From NCBI RefSeq assembly GCF_900113455.1, contig NZ_FOPI01000008.1:22633-86632 (forward strand): DNA of 64,000 nucleotides. Direction: 5' to 3'. The stretch is from Ligilactobacillus ruminis DSM 20403 = NBRC 102161. GTDB lineage: Bacteria > Bacillota > Bacilli > Lactobacillales > Lactobacillaceae. Of this stretch, positions 55,147 through 64,000 are shown piece by piece. Each line of letters starts with the position of its first letter. Position 1 is the stretch's first letter. The position numbers were made by a program, and so were the translations under genes. The notes below the pieces were generated by a model. It saw only the letters and a list, made by a program, of their open reading frames with translations, was not told the origin of the DNA and did not search any database.

Positions 55147-55464
55147 ATGAGCGATAAAGACAACGAAAGAGAATTTTTTGATCAGGACAGGGTCGAACCT
55201 TTGAGACGATCGGACAGAAGGCACCGGCAAAAGTTCGCAAATCCTTTCCGGAATGTACGGAAAAAAGATAATTTTCAAAACGAGTCGCAGCATTTTGATG
55301 AGCAGAAAGATTCAGTGAGCAGAAGTCGGGTGCTGGCGGAAAATCATGAAAACATGGTTGAGAAAAAGACGAAAAGTTTGAAGAAAAAACTTGATATTGC
55401 CATTGTTTTCTTAATTGCGGCAATTATTTTGGCCTTTTTATTCATGCGATTCGTTAATTTTTAA
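55147..55464 (+). CDS. Small charged protein with C-terminal membrane helix
   Basis: 105 aa from ATG 55147 after TGAGGAAT. About 80 strongly charged residues (many K, R, D, E, N) precede one membrane helix (about 84-103) and a tail RFVNF, so it is probably tail-anchored with the charged part inside. No family recognised. Last gene of the dapF-nudF unit; the decayed insertion sequence begins right after. Confidence 0.75.
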   Translation: MSDKDNEREFFDQDRVEPLRRSDRRHRQKFANPFRNVRKKDNFQNESQHFDEQKDSVSRSRVLAENHENMVEKKTKSLKKKLDIAIVFLIAAIILAFLFMRFVNF

Positions 55465-55480
55465 TTATGTCTAGCCGGAA
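55456..55480 (+). repeat. 25-nt repeat shared with 63583-63607 (copy C, truncated)
   Basis: The 25 nt from the end of the small membrane-protein gene to the left end of the IS remnant are identical to 63583-63607. Only this end of the intergenic repeat is present here; the insertion sequence begins at 55481, so the rest was lost or never present. Confidence 0.7.
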
Positions 55481-55516
55481 ATCCCGTGACTTTAGCCATG
55501 GGATGGATAGGCCCTA

Positions 55517-55731
55517 TCAAACTTTGCAAGGAGCTTTTTTCATCTCATTGTATTTTTGATCGTTTATATATTTCTCGACTGTTTCTTTACTCATATTACC
55601 TGACGTGTTCATGTAGTAGCCAGGCGACCATAAATGACCATCCCAGGATTGGGACCGCCGAATTTCCGGGTGTCGACGCAATAAAATAAAGGCGCTTCTG
55701 CCTTTGAGCGCTTTGATGGCGTTCCTTTCTC
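55517..55731 (-). pseudogene. tnpA: IS200-like transposase TnpA, C-terminal remnant
   Basis: About 70 residues in frame on the minus strand: ALKGRSAFILLRRHPE, then HLWSPGYYMNTSGNMSK, ETVEKYINDQKYNE and stop. This is the end of an IS200/IS605 Y1 transposase; the HUH motif is missing and the catalytic tyrosine helix (ETVEKYINDQ) remains. Non-functional. Confidence 0.85.
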
Positions 55732-55734
55732 GGC

Positions 55735-55995
55735 ATATTGACTTATAAATCAGATCCTTATGGTCATCAATTCATCAAAATCAGCCCAAGAAATACTACT
55801 CAAACGTGTCACGACTGCGGCTTTGTGATGGGGACTAATGATACTAAAAAGCTAACCTTGGCTGGTCGTGAACGGACGTGTCCTGACTGTGGCACTCGCC
55901 ATATTCGTGACTGGAATGCCGCTAAAGATATTCTTGATAAGGGAATAGCTAAACTATCCTGGCTTATCTGTCCCTATGGCAACCTGGGGACATAA
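55735..55995 (+). pseudogene. tnpB: TnpB (RNA-guided nuclease) C-terminal remnant
   Basis: About 86 residues: TYKSDPYGHQFIKI, the zinc finger CHDCG..CPDCG and RDWNAAKDIL with the last RuvC Asp. TnpB is normally about 370 aa; the first two RuvC acidic residues are gone, so it cannot cut. Its downstream right end is still present and could once have formed the guide RNA. Confidence 0.88.
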
Positions 55996-56166
55996 AAGAC
56001 ATTGGTAATTAAACGATCGCTGCTTGATCACGGCTTCGGCTGGTCAGGCAAGTTGTTTGTATCTATGTAAATTGTGGTCTGAAATCCGTTAGGGTTCATA
56101 GCTCACAAGCTGCTGACTTTAGTCTGTGGTGGTTGACTGCTTAAAGCGATGAAGGGAAATGATAAT

Positions 56167-56853
56167 ATGCGTTACGGAATCATCTGCGCAATGGATGAAG
56201 AGTTGAAAGACCTGCTTGAAAATTTGGAAGATCGAACTGATAAAAAGGTCGGCGGCACTGAATTTTATACGGGAAAAATCAAAGGGAAAGAAGTTGTTTT
56301 GGTACGTTGCGGAATCGGCAAGGTCCAGTCAGGCATTACGACGGCGTTGATGATTGTCGAATTTAATGTCGATTGCGTCATCAACTCCGGCTCAGCCGGC
56401 GGAATCGGGAACGGGCTGCATGTTGGCGACGTTGTTTTGTCAACCGGTGCTGCGTACCATGACGCTGATGCGACTGCGTTCGGATATAAAAAGGGACAGC
56501 TTCCGGGCCAGCCGCAAATTTTTGAAGCCGATAAGAAACTTGTTTCAAGACTTGAGAAAGCAGCCCAAAAAACAAATCTGAACGTCAAAACAGGTTTAAT
56601 CGTCACCGGTGACCAATTTGTCAGTTCCGATGAAGCAATTGCTCAAATCAAGGCAATTTATCCTGACGCGCTTTGCTGTGAAATGGAAGGAGCTGCCATT
56701 GCGCAAGCGGCATATCAGCTTAGGACACCGTTCGCCGTCGTCAGGGCAATGTCTGATAACGGCAATGGCGACGCGGCGCAATCATTTGACGAGTTCATTA
56801 TTGATGCAGGCAAGCGTTCGGCCAAGATGATCATGGCTTTGCTTGCGGATTAG
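56167..56853 (+). CDS. mtnN: 5'-methylthioadenosine/S-adenosylhomocysteine nucleosidase
   Basis: 228 aa from ATG 56167 after AAGGG; an ATG at 56149 has no ribosome site. Motifs GIICAMDEEL, NSGSAGGIG, and EMEGAAIAQ with AMSDNGNGDA are those of MTA/SAH nucleosidase, which removes adenine in methyl-cycle salvage. It lies 12 nt before the second desulfurase gene. Confidence 0.95.
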   Translation: MRYGIICAMDEELKDLLENLEDRTDKKVGGTEFYTGKIKGKEVVLVRCGIGKVQSGITTALMIVEFNVDCVINSGSAGGIGNGLHVGDVVLSTGAAYHDADATAFGYKKGQLPGQPQIFEADKKLVSRLEKAAQKTNLNVKTGLIVTGDQFVSSDEAIAQIKAIYPDALCCEMEGAAIAQAAYQLRTPFAVVRAMSDNGNGDAAQSFDEFIIDAGKRSAKMIMALLAD

Positions 56854-56865
56854 GGGGCGTTTTTC

Positions 56866-58020
56866 GTGGAGAGAATTTATGCCGATAATGCCGGGACGAC
56901 TCCAATGGCTGCCGAGGTAATCGAAACCATGACGGAGATGATGAAAAACGTCTTCGGCAACGCTTCTGCAGTTAGCAGCTTCGGTCGTGAAGCGCGGCGC
57001 GTGCTTGATGAAAGCAGACATGTGATTGCCGAATCAATCAACGCAAAAAGCGATAACGAAATCGTTTTTACGAGCGGAGGAACCGAAAGCGACAATACTG
57101 CCATCATGCAGACTGCTTTTCTTCGGAGAAATGAAGGTCGACACATTATTACGACTGCAATCGAGCACGAGGCGGTTTTAAAACCGATGGCTTTTTTGGA
57201 AAGCCAGGGATACGAAGTAACGTATCTTTCGGTTGATGAAAACGGAATTATTGATTTGAATGAATTAAAAGATGCATTACGTGACGACACGATTCTTGTG
57301 TCCGTCATGATGGGCAATAACGAAGTCGGAAGCAGGCAGCCCATTCATGAAATCGGCGAAATCGTTTCGGAGTCGAATGCGTGGTTTCATACAGATTGCG
57401 TGCAGGCCTACGGAATTTTGGATGTGGACGTTCAAAAAGACAAGATAGATCTGTTGTCGACGTCTGCACACAAATTGAACGGTCCGAAGTTTTTGGGATT
57501 TTTATACGAACGAGAAGGATTAAATCTTAAAGCGTATTTGCGCGGCGGAGATCAAGAACTGAAGCGTCGTGCCGGAACGGAAAATGTTCCGGCCATTGCC
57601 GGTTTTGCCAAAGCAGTTGAATTGGCGAGTGCCGATAAAAAAGAACTGCGAGAAAAATTTCAGAATTTGAAGAAAAAACTGGTGGAAGGCTTGGAGCATC
57701 AAGGAATCGATTTTGAAATAAACGGGTTGCATGATGGAAGCGAGCTTCCTCAAATCGTCAGTCTTTGGTTCAAAGGGTGTCAAAGCGATGCCTTGCTGAC
57801 CAATCTTGATTTAAATGGAATCGCTGCTTCTGCCGGGTCTGCATGCACGGCAGGTTCGCTTGAGCCGTCCCACGTGCTGACTGCGATGTACGGAAAAGAC
57901 AGTCCAAAAGTTTCTGAATCATTGCGTTTCAGTTTTGGAAGATACAATACTGAAGAAGAAGTTGAACGCATTATCGAGGTATTGTCAAAAACGATTAAGA
58001 GAATTAAAAAAGGCAGGTAA
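56866..58020 (+). CDS. Cysteine desulfurase, partner of MnmA
   Basis: 384 aa from GTG 56866 after [18 protein letters not shown] lysine in TSAHKLNGP (Lys203), persulfide Cys in AGSACTAGS (Cys327). It differs clearly from IscS at 8.5 kb. Followed by DUF1831 and mnmA, its probable role is sulfur for 2-thiouridine in tRNA. Confidence 0.95.
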   Translation: MERIYADNAGTTPMAAEVIETMTEMMKNVFGNASAVSSFGREARRVLDESRHVIAESINAKSDNEIVFTSGGTESDNTAIMQTAFLRRNEGRHIITTAIEHEAVLKPMAFLESQGYEVTYLSVDENGIIDLNELKDALRDDTILVSVMMGNNEVGSRQPIHEIGEIVSESNAWFHTDCVQAYGILDVDVQKDKIDLLSTSAHKLNGPKFLGFLYEREGLNLKAYLRGGDQELKRRAGTENVPAIAGFAKAVELASADKKELREKFQNLKKKLVEGLEHQGIDFEINGLHDGSELPQIVSLWFKGCQSDALLTNLDLNGIAASAGSACTAGSLEPSHVLTAMYGKDSPKVSESLRFSFGRYNTEEEVERIIEVLSKTIKRIKKGR

Positions 58021-58025
58021 TAAAC

Positions 58026-58367
58026 ATGGCATACGGACAAAAAGCAAAGTTGCAAGGCGATACGAGAACTTTTGAATTATCGCCTGAAATTAAACGTTAT
58101 TCGTTGCGAGACGTTGGTTTTGTCGAATCAAAGGGCGGAAAATTCACATTGGAGCGTTCGCTTGATCCAAATTCTCCTTATAATCAAGGTTTCAAGTTCA
58201 AGATGACTGTAACGTCTGCGTTGGACGGATTTAAAATGGTGACGACGACCGCAAACGGGATCAAGGAAGTCAACGTTTTTAAGGGCAATAATGCTGAAAC
58301 TCACATTGAGCAGTTAAATTACATTTTGAAAGACTTGATGGATCACAACATCATCGTAGAAGAATAA
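58026..58367 (+). CDS. DUF1831 family protein
   Basis: 113 aa. Starts AYGQKAKLQGDTRTFELSPEIKRY, the DUF1831 pattern. Known only from Lactobacillales, always beside a desulfurase and mnmA, so it may serve sulfur transfer. No cysteine is present, so it cannot itself carry persulfide. Confidence 0.88.
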   Translation: MAYGQKAKLQGDTRTFELSPEIKRYSLRDVGFVESKGGKFTLERSLDPNSPYNQGFKFKMTVTSALDGFKMVTTTANGIKEVNVFKGNNAETHIEQLNYILKDLMDHNIIVEE

Positions 58368-58406
58368 ACGATAATGACGAAATATTGATAAATTTTTTGG
58401 AAATTG

Positions 58407-58441
58407 CAGTTGTACCTTTTGGGTGACTGCTTTTCTTTTTT
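58407..58441 (+). terminator. Terminator after DUF1831
   Basis: GCAGT..CC, loop TTTT, GG..ACTGC, then TTTTCTTTTTT. It has internal mismatches but a long T-run. Confidence 0.65.
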
Positions 58442-58538
58442 GTACAGCTTGTGTTTTCCAAAATTCTTTGCTATCATAGGAAACACTGAAGAAAACAACC
58501 TTCAATTGTTAATTCAGAATTTAATAAAGCGATGGTGA

Positions 58539-59675
<1,137 letters not shown>

Positions 59676-59691
59676 TCAAGGAATGATGACT

Positions 59692-59716
59692 AAGCCGGGA
59701 ATTTCCCGGCTTTTTT
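59692..59716 (+). terminator. mnmA terminator
   Basis: AAGCCGGGA/ATTTCCCGGCTT with T-run: a strong GC-rich stem. Confidence 0.9.
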
Positions 59717-59809
59717 GTTTGCAAATCAAAAACACCGTTGTTCATTAATGGCGTAAAATGTGAGATAATAACTGTATAGCATACTATAATTGGAAAAGGG
59801 TGTCGGTTG

Positions 59810-60466
59810 ATGACCAGATTATATTTTGTTCGCCACGGTAAAACTGAGTGGAATCTTGAAGGAAGATATCAAGGAGCACACGGTGATTCGCCATTGCTTG
59901 CGCAAAGCTATCTTGAAATCGGATTGTTGGCTGAATATTTGAATAACGTCAAGTTTGCCAAGGCTTATTGCAGTCCGATCAAGCGGGCGCGGGTCACGGC
60001 ACAAAAGCTTGTCTCTTTGTTGGATCAACCCATTAAGCTTGAATCTGATCGTGCATTTCAGGAATTTGATTTAGGCAAAATGGAGGGAATGAAATTTACT
60101 GAGGTTGCTAAGCAGTTTCCGGAAGAGCTTGATGCATTCAAACATCATCCCGATCGATACGACGGTGCTAAAATCAACGGTGAATGCTATCAAGACGTGA
60201 TTGAACGAATGACTCCCAAAATAAAGGCAATCTGTGAAAGATATCCAAAGGAAAATATTCTGATCGTAAGTCACGGGGCGGCTTTATGTGCTGAAATAAG
60301 ACATTTGATGGGAATTCCGCTTTCAAAAATCAGAGATAAGGGCGGCCTTGCGAATACAAGTACTTCAATTCTTGAAACGACCGATAATGGTCAGACATTC
60401 AAATGCATCGAATGGAATAAGAATGATTATTTGAAACGCGATATTGATCCAACGGATGTTGTCTGA
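59810..60466 (+). CDS. Histidine phosphatase family protein (phosphoglycerate mutase-like)
   Basis: 218 aa from ATG 59810 (AAGGG 9 nt upstream). RHGKTEWN carries the phospho-histidine; the second His is in IVSHGAALCAEIR. A dPGM-like phosphatase, substrate not readable. A TATAAT at 59785-59790 is its likely -10. Confidence 0.93.
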   Translation: MTRLYFVRHGKTEWNLEGRYQGAHGDSPLLAQSYLEIGLLAEYLNNVKFAKAYCSPIKRARVTAQKLVSLLDQPIKLESDRAFQEFDLGKMEGMKFTEVAKQFPEELDAFKHHPDRYDGAKINGECYQDVIERMTPKIKAICERYPKENILIVSHGAALCAEIRHLMGIPLSKIRDKGGLANTSTSILETTDNGQTFKCIEWNKNDYLKRDIDPTDVV

Positions 60467-60478
60467 GGCGGTGATTTT

Positions 60479-61180
60479 TTGGACAAGGAAAAAAATAAGC
60501 GAGATCGATTGGAAGAAAAGACCAAAGTAAAGATTGAGAAATTAATCGAAAAGGTTGATGAAAATCCATATGACCCACAAAGATATTATGCTTTGGGATG
60601 CTATCTGACCGAACTGCAAAGTTTTGAACAGGCGGAAGAATTGTTTAAAAGGGCGTTGAACGTCTTTGAAGGGCAGGAAGACAAGCAGGCACTGCTTCAT
60701 TATGGATTGGGCAACGTTTTTTATGCGACGGGATTATTTAAAGAAGCATCGGTTGAGTTTAAAATGCTTAACGGATCGAAATATGAGTCTGATGCAATGC
60801 TGATGATGGCACAGACTGAGCTTTCAAACGGAAACTATCAAAGGGCATTGGCATATGCCTTGACCGCATTTGAAAAAGGAAATAATCAGACGAGGCTGGA
60901 TTCCTGCATCGTTTTAGGAGATTCGTTTTTGGCACTTGGATGCTTTGACCAGGCATGCGAGTATTATGATCTGTATCTGAAAGACAGACCAAATGACAAG
61001 CACGCGGTTTTCATGCGTGGCGTCGTTGAAACAGGATTGGGAAAAGCTCCGGATGCTTATTTTGGCCGAGCAAAGCAGCTTGATAAGGAATATTATTCCA
61101 AGATGATTGAACGTTTGGACGATATTTCAAAGGTTATCAACAAAGGGAAACAGGGGGGAAAGGATGACCGAACACGTTAA
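60479..61180 (+). CDS. TPR-repeat protein
   Basis: 233 aa from TTG 60479 after GAGGCGGTGA. About four tetratricopeptide repeats (e.g. PQRYYALGCYLTELQSFEQA, ALLHYGLGNVFYATGLFKEA) make a protein-binding scaffold; no enzyme motif. It overlaps recD2 by 17 nt, and this pairing is constant in lactobacilli. Confidence 0.92.
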   Translation: MDKEKNKRDRLEEKTKVKIEKLIEKVDENPYDPQRYYALGCYLTELQSFEQAEELFKRALNVFEGQEDKQALLHYGLGNVFYATGLFKEASVEFKMLNGSKYESDAMLMMAQTELSNGNYQRALAYALTAFEKGNNQTRLDSCIVLGDSFLALGCFDQACEYYDLYLKDRPNDKHAVFMRGVVETGLGKAPDAYFGRAKQLDKEYYSKMIERLDDISKVINKGKQGGKDDRTR

Positions 61181-63551
61181 GGGAAAAGCGGTGCATATCT
61201 TTTTTGAAGCACCAAACAGTTTTTACAAGGTTCTTTTGGTGAAAATTAAGGAAGCAAGTTTTCAATGGAGCGAAAAGCAAATAACCGTAGTCGGAAATTT
61301 TGCTGACATCATTGAAGGAAACGAGTATTCGTTCGAAGGGCGTTTAACCAAACATGCACGTTATGGAATGCAGTTTCAAGCACAAAATTATAAATCTGAA
61401 ACGCTTGCGACGACCGATGGGGTGGTTTCGTATCTGTCATCGGATATTTTCCCCGGAATCGGCAAAAAAACAGCTGAACATATCGTGAACGTTTTAGGAA
61501 AAAACGCAATCAACGTGCTTCTTTCAGACGAGGACAAGGTCGAAACGCTTGGCTTGAGCGAACGCCAAAAAGGCGTTTTGATGCAGGGAATAATTGAAAA
61601 CAACGGGACTGAACAAACGATAATCGAGCTCAACAATCTGGGTTTTTCAAGTCGGATTACCGAAGACATCTTTTCGCGTTACCAGGAAAAATCGTTGGAA
61701 GTTATCCGGAAAGATCCATACAGTTTGGCAACCGAGATTCGCGGATTGGGATTTAAGCGCATCGACCAGATCGCGCAAGGAATGGGGATTTCATTTGATG
61801 ATCAAAAGCGAATCCTTGGTGCCGTTTTAACTTCCTTGTATGAAGAATGCTATTCAAATGGCAACACTTATGTCAATGATAAGCTTTTGCTCGAAAAATC
61901 CTTGCAGCTTTTGGAAGGAGCACGTTCTGAAAAGGTTGATCCCGAAAAAGTAGCTGATACGATTATCGAAGCAGGACATAAACGCAAAGTAGTAATCGAA
62001 GGAAAGAGAATATATCCGAAATCCCTTTACAATTCCGAACAAGAGATTGCTTATGATCTTTATCGCTTGATGAATAATCGCGATGAACCGATTGAATATG
62101 ACGAAGATGAAATTGATCGTTGTCTTGAAGACGTCCAGGCTGAACTTAGCATTACCTATGGTCAAGATCAGCTTCAGGCAATCAAGGATGCCATTAAATC
62201 ACCGGTTTTTCTTTTGACTGGCGGTCCAGGTACGGGGAAGACAACGATACTTCGAGGGATTACCGAAGTTTATATGAAACTCAATAAAATTGACAGGGAA
62301 GACGCAAAGGGGATAAAGCTGGCTGCGCCGACAGGACGGGCTGCGCAAAAAATGGCCAATGCGACCGAGATGGATGCTTCGACGATTCATCATCTGCTCG
62401 GAATTACTGGAGGCAATGAGATTTCCGCAAATGATTTAGATTATTTGAATGGGACGTTGCTGATTATTGACGAGTCATCGATGGTCGATACGGAATTGAT
62501 GCATATGCTTCTTTCCTGCATTCCTGACAGCATGCAGGTCATCTTTTGCGGTGATAAAAATCAGCTTCCTTCGGTCGGACCTGGCCGAGTTTTTGCCGAT
62601 ATGCTTGAAAGCATGCAGATCCCGTCAAAAGAATTGACGCATATTTACCGTCAAGGCGACGGTTCTTCAATCGTTAAACTGTCGCGCAGTATCGTAAATG
62701 GCGAAGTTCCATCGGATCTTTTGGAAAAAACCGGTGACCGTTCTTTTATAAAATGCAGTGGCGAGCAGGTCTGCAGCGTGACGAAGAGAATCGTTCAGAT
62801 TGTCTTGAAGAAGGGACAAAATGCGGATGATATTCAAGTTTTGGCACCGATGTACATGGGACCCGCCGGAATCAATCAATTGAACCGCACGCTTGCCCCG
62901 TTGATGAATCCAACAAGACTGAATGCTAAAAGCGTAGAGTCTGGGGAAAATGAATTTCATATCGGTGACCGTGTTTTGCAATTGCAAAATAATCCTGAAA
63001 AGAATATTTTTAATGGTGATATCGGCAAGATCATTGCAATCAATGAGCCGCAAAAAGGACGCGGGACAACGATGACGGTCAGATTTGAAGGACGTGAAGT
63101 CGAGCTCGAACAAGCTGACTTTTTAAATTTGACTTTGGCCTACTGCATGTCGATTCACAAATCTCAAGGCAGCGAATTTCCGATTGTGATTTTGCCAATG
63201 GTCAGACAATATTCGCGGATGTATGCAAGAAACTTGCTTTATACGGCTTTGACGCGTGCTAAGCTCAAATTAATGCTGATTGGCGAGCCGAGTGCTTATG
63301 TCAATTGTATTCGTGCTGAAGCTTTGAATCGTGAGACGATGCTGAAACAACAGATTGTTTTTCAATTTACCGGAAAAAAATCTAAAACGAATCCTCAGGA
63401 AAAGTCGGTTCAGCTTGAAGCCAAAAATGATTTTGCTGATGTCGATCCTAGTCGTGGCAGTATTCAAAAGACGATTTTGAATTTTGACAATATTGAGAAA
63501 ATAGATCCATTAATCGGAATGGAAGGGATTGATCCTTATCAGTTCATATAA
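61164..63551 (+). CDS. recD2: RecD2 family 5'-3' DNA helicase
   Basis: 795 aa from ATG 61164 (GGGGGG 5 nt upstream). N-terminal OB and helix-hairpin-helix region (FPGIGKKTAEHI), Walker A GGPGTGKTT (about 353), Walker B IIDESSMVD, motif V/VI CMSIHKSQGSEFPIV and LYTALTRAK. RecD2 works without RecBC in Firmicutes, in repair and fork handling. Confidence 0.96.
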   Translation: MTEHVKGKAVHIFFEAPNSFYKVLLVKIKEASFQWSEKQITVVGNFADIIEGNEYSFEGRLTKHARYGMQFQAQNYKSETLATTDGVVSYLSSDIFPGIGKKTAEHIVNVLGKNAINVLLSDEDKVETLGLSERQKGVLMQGIIENNGTEQTIIELNNLGFSSRITEDIFSRYQEKSLEVIRKDPYSLATEIRGLGFKRIDQIAQGMGISFDDQKRILGAVLTSLYEECYSNGNTYVNDKLLLEKSLQLLEGARSEKVDPEKVADTIIEAGHKRKVVIEGKRIYPKSLYNSEQEIAYDLYRLMNNRDEPIEYDEDEIDRCLEDVQAELSITYGQDQLQAIKDAIKSPVFLLTGGPGTGKTTILRGITEVYMKLNKIDREDAKGIKLAAPTGRAAQKMANATEMDASTIHHLLGITGGNEISANDLDYLNGTLLIIDESSMVDTELMHMLLSCIPDSMQVIFCGDKNQLPSVGPGRVFADMLESMQIPSKELTHIYRQGDGSSIVKLSRSIVNGEVPSDLLEKTGDRSFIKCSGEQVCSVTKRIVQIVLKKGQNADDIQVLAPMYMGPAGINQLNRTLAPLMNPTRLNAKSVESGENEFHIGDRVLQLQNNPEKNIFNGDIGKIIAINEPQKGRGTTMTVRFEGREVELEQADFLNLTLAYCMSIHKSQGSEFPIVILPMVRQYSRMYARNLLYTALTRAKLKLMLIGEPSAYVNCIRAEALNRETMLKQQIVFQFTGKKSKTNPQEKSVQLEAKNDFADVDPSRGSIQKTILNFDNIEKIDPLIGMEGIDPYQFI

Positions 63552-63582
63552 AAATATATTTATTTCATTTGGCTGACAGCGA

Positions 63583-63698
63583 AATTTTTAATTATGTCTA
63601 GCCGGAAGAGACTTGGAAAAAGTCTCTTTTCTCTCTTGAATTAAACGAAAAGCCGAACTCAGGCGGTCGATTTTTGACTGACTTTGTCCGGCTTTTTT
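63583..63698 (-). repeat. Intergenic repeat, copy A
   Basis: An element of about 115 bp with AGCCGGA (63600-63606) and TCCGGCT (63687-63693) at its ends and hairpins inside. Its reverse complement aligns block by block with 4603-4700, and its left 25 nt recur at 55456-55480. No coding content. Confidence 0.6.
63607..63630 (+). terminator. recD2 terminator
   Basis: AGAGACTT, loop GGAAA, AAGTCTCT, then TTTT. A second hairpin AAAAGCCG/CGGCTTTT plus T-run lies at 63648-63698. Confidence 0.8.
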
Positions 63699-63700
63699 AA

Positions 63701-64000
63701 GTAAGCGGTCGTTAAAACAGCGGTGTGTACACAAATAGCCCGAGATAGTATTATTATCTCAGGTTATTGCGTATGCATCGTTTTTATTTTCTTATTTATG
63801 AGGTAAGATCGATGTTCCATGGGAGAAGTTGGCGGAACCTTTCAGGATCAAATACCTCAATGTTGGTAATCTCCGTTAATACTTTTCTCAAGTATTTTTC
63901 AGGATCCAACTGATTAAGTTTGGCCGTATATATCAGCGACAGCGCAACGGCATTAGCCCTTGCGCCTTCAAAAGTTGACGAAAACAGCCAGTTTTTTCTC
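63701..64000 (-). mobile_element. IS66-family insertion sequence, one end
   Basis: The element end begins at 63701 with GTAAGCGGTCGTTAAAAC, matching the conserved GTAAGCG start of IS66 inverted repeats. A hairpin CCGAGATA..TATCTCAGG (63740-63764) lies between the end and the transposase stop. The rest is beyond the window. Confidence 0.85.
63796..64000 (-). CDS. IS66-family transposase, C-terminus (partial)
   Basis: 67 residues on the minus strand: RKNWLFSSTFEGARANAVAL, SLIYTAKLNQLDPEKYL, RKVLTEITNIE and PWNIDLTS, then TAA. KNWLF(S), the small-residue helix and the TAK..L-P-YL pattern are the C-terminal signature of the IS66 transposase. The start lies outside the window, so intactness is unknown. 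Confidence 0.9.
   Translation of the reverse strand, partial: RKNWLFSSTFEGARANAVALSLIYTAKLNQLDPEKYLRKVLTEITNIEVFDPERFRQLLPWNIDLTS

Larger units (their letters stand above)
55481..56137 (+). mobile_element. Decayed IS200/IS605-family element
   Basis: A left-end hairpin ATCCCGTG/CATGGGAT (55481-55504) with loop ACTTTAGC and a right end with GACTTTAGTC-type hairpin (about 56113-56137) frame two gene remnants that point outward: the tail of tnpA (minus) and the tail of tnpB (plus). The middle, including both gene starts, has been deleted at about 55732. It lies between the small membrane-protein gene and mtnN. Nothing else is seen in the 700-base stretch. Confidence 0.85.

Overview
The window is chromosomal DNA of a low-to-moderate GC Lactobacillales bacterium. 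Gene order (rarA; rpsD-msrC-ezrA-iscS-thiI-valS-folC-radC-mreBCD-minCD; a complete dcw cluster from mraZ to divIVA-ileS; iscS2-DUF1831-mnmA-TPR-recD2) is the lactobacillus order. MurE carries the meso-diaminopimelate signature DNPR, and lysC and dapF are present, so the wall is probably mDAP type. With the base composition this suggests Ligilactobacillus (L. ruminis/agilis-like). The family is well supported; the genus is inference.

Layout. 1-6.5 kb, mostly minus strand: uspA (cut by the window edge), a small membrane protein, a Lacto-usp/6S-like RNA and rarA; a divergent plus-strand gene for a GshF-like protein whose active sites look degenerate; yueI, rpsD with a long structured leader, and a free-methionine-sulfoxide reductase. 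6.6-13.9 kb: ezrA, iscS, thiI and T-box-controlled valS. 13.9-21.2 kb is the accessory part: a GC-rich 119-bp tandem repeat, a single-chain Type ISP restriction-modification enzyme with a compositionally distinct specificity region, native folC, and an unusually GC-rich HAD phosphatase gene. 21.2-26.3 kb: radC, csp, mreBCD, minCD (shape and division-site placement). 26.3-31.6 kb: a T-box-controlled amino-acid ABC transporter (histidine suspected), cardiolipin synthase, a membrane-anchored hydrolase behind a 14-codon ORF, and a 39-aa DUF4044 gene. 31.7-34.9 kb: asnB-lysC behind a strong promoter overlapped by an inverted repeat.

34.9-53.3 kb is the division and wall operon: DUF3397, mraZ (with MraZ-box-like GTGG repeats), rsmH, ftsL, a PASTA-type PBP, murE, mraY, murD, murG, divIB, ftsA, ftsZ, sepF, yggT, ylmH, divIVA and T-box-controlled ileS. 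53.5-63.6 kb: dapF, a Nudix hydrolase, a small membrane protein, a decayed IS200/IS605 element keeping the tails of tnpA and tnpB, mtnN, a second cysteine desulfurase with DUF1831 and mnmA (tRNA 2-thiolation), a histidine phosphatase, a TPR protein and recD2. The window ends in the first 300 bp of an IS66-family element.

Most of the window is housekeeping. The least expected items are the degenerate GshF-like protein, the GC-rich repeat array beside the Type ISP gene, the mosaic composition of that gene, a diverged intergenic repeat family found at 4.6, 55.5 and 63.6 kb, and several operator-like repeats (asnB, mraZ, dapF).
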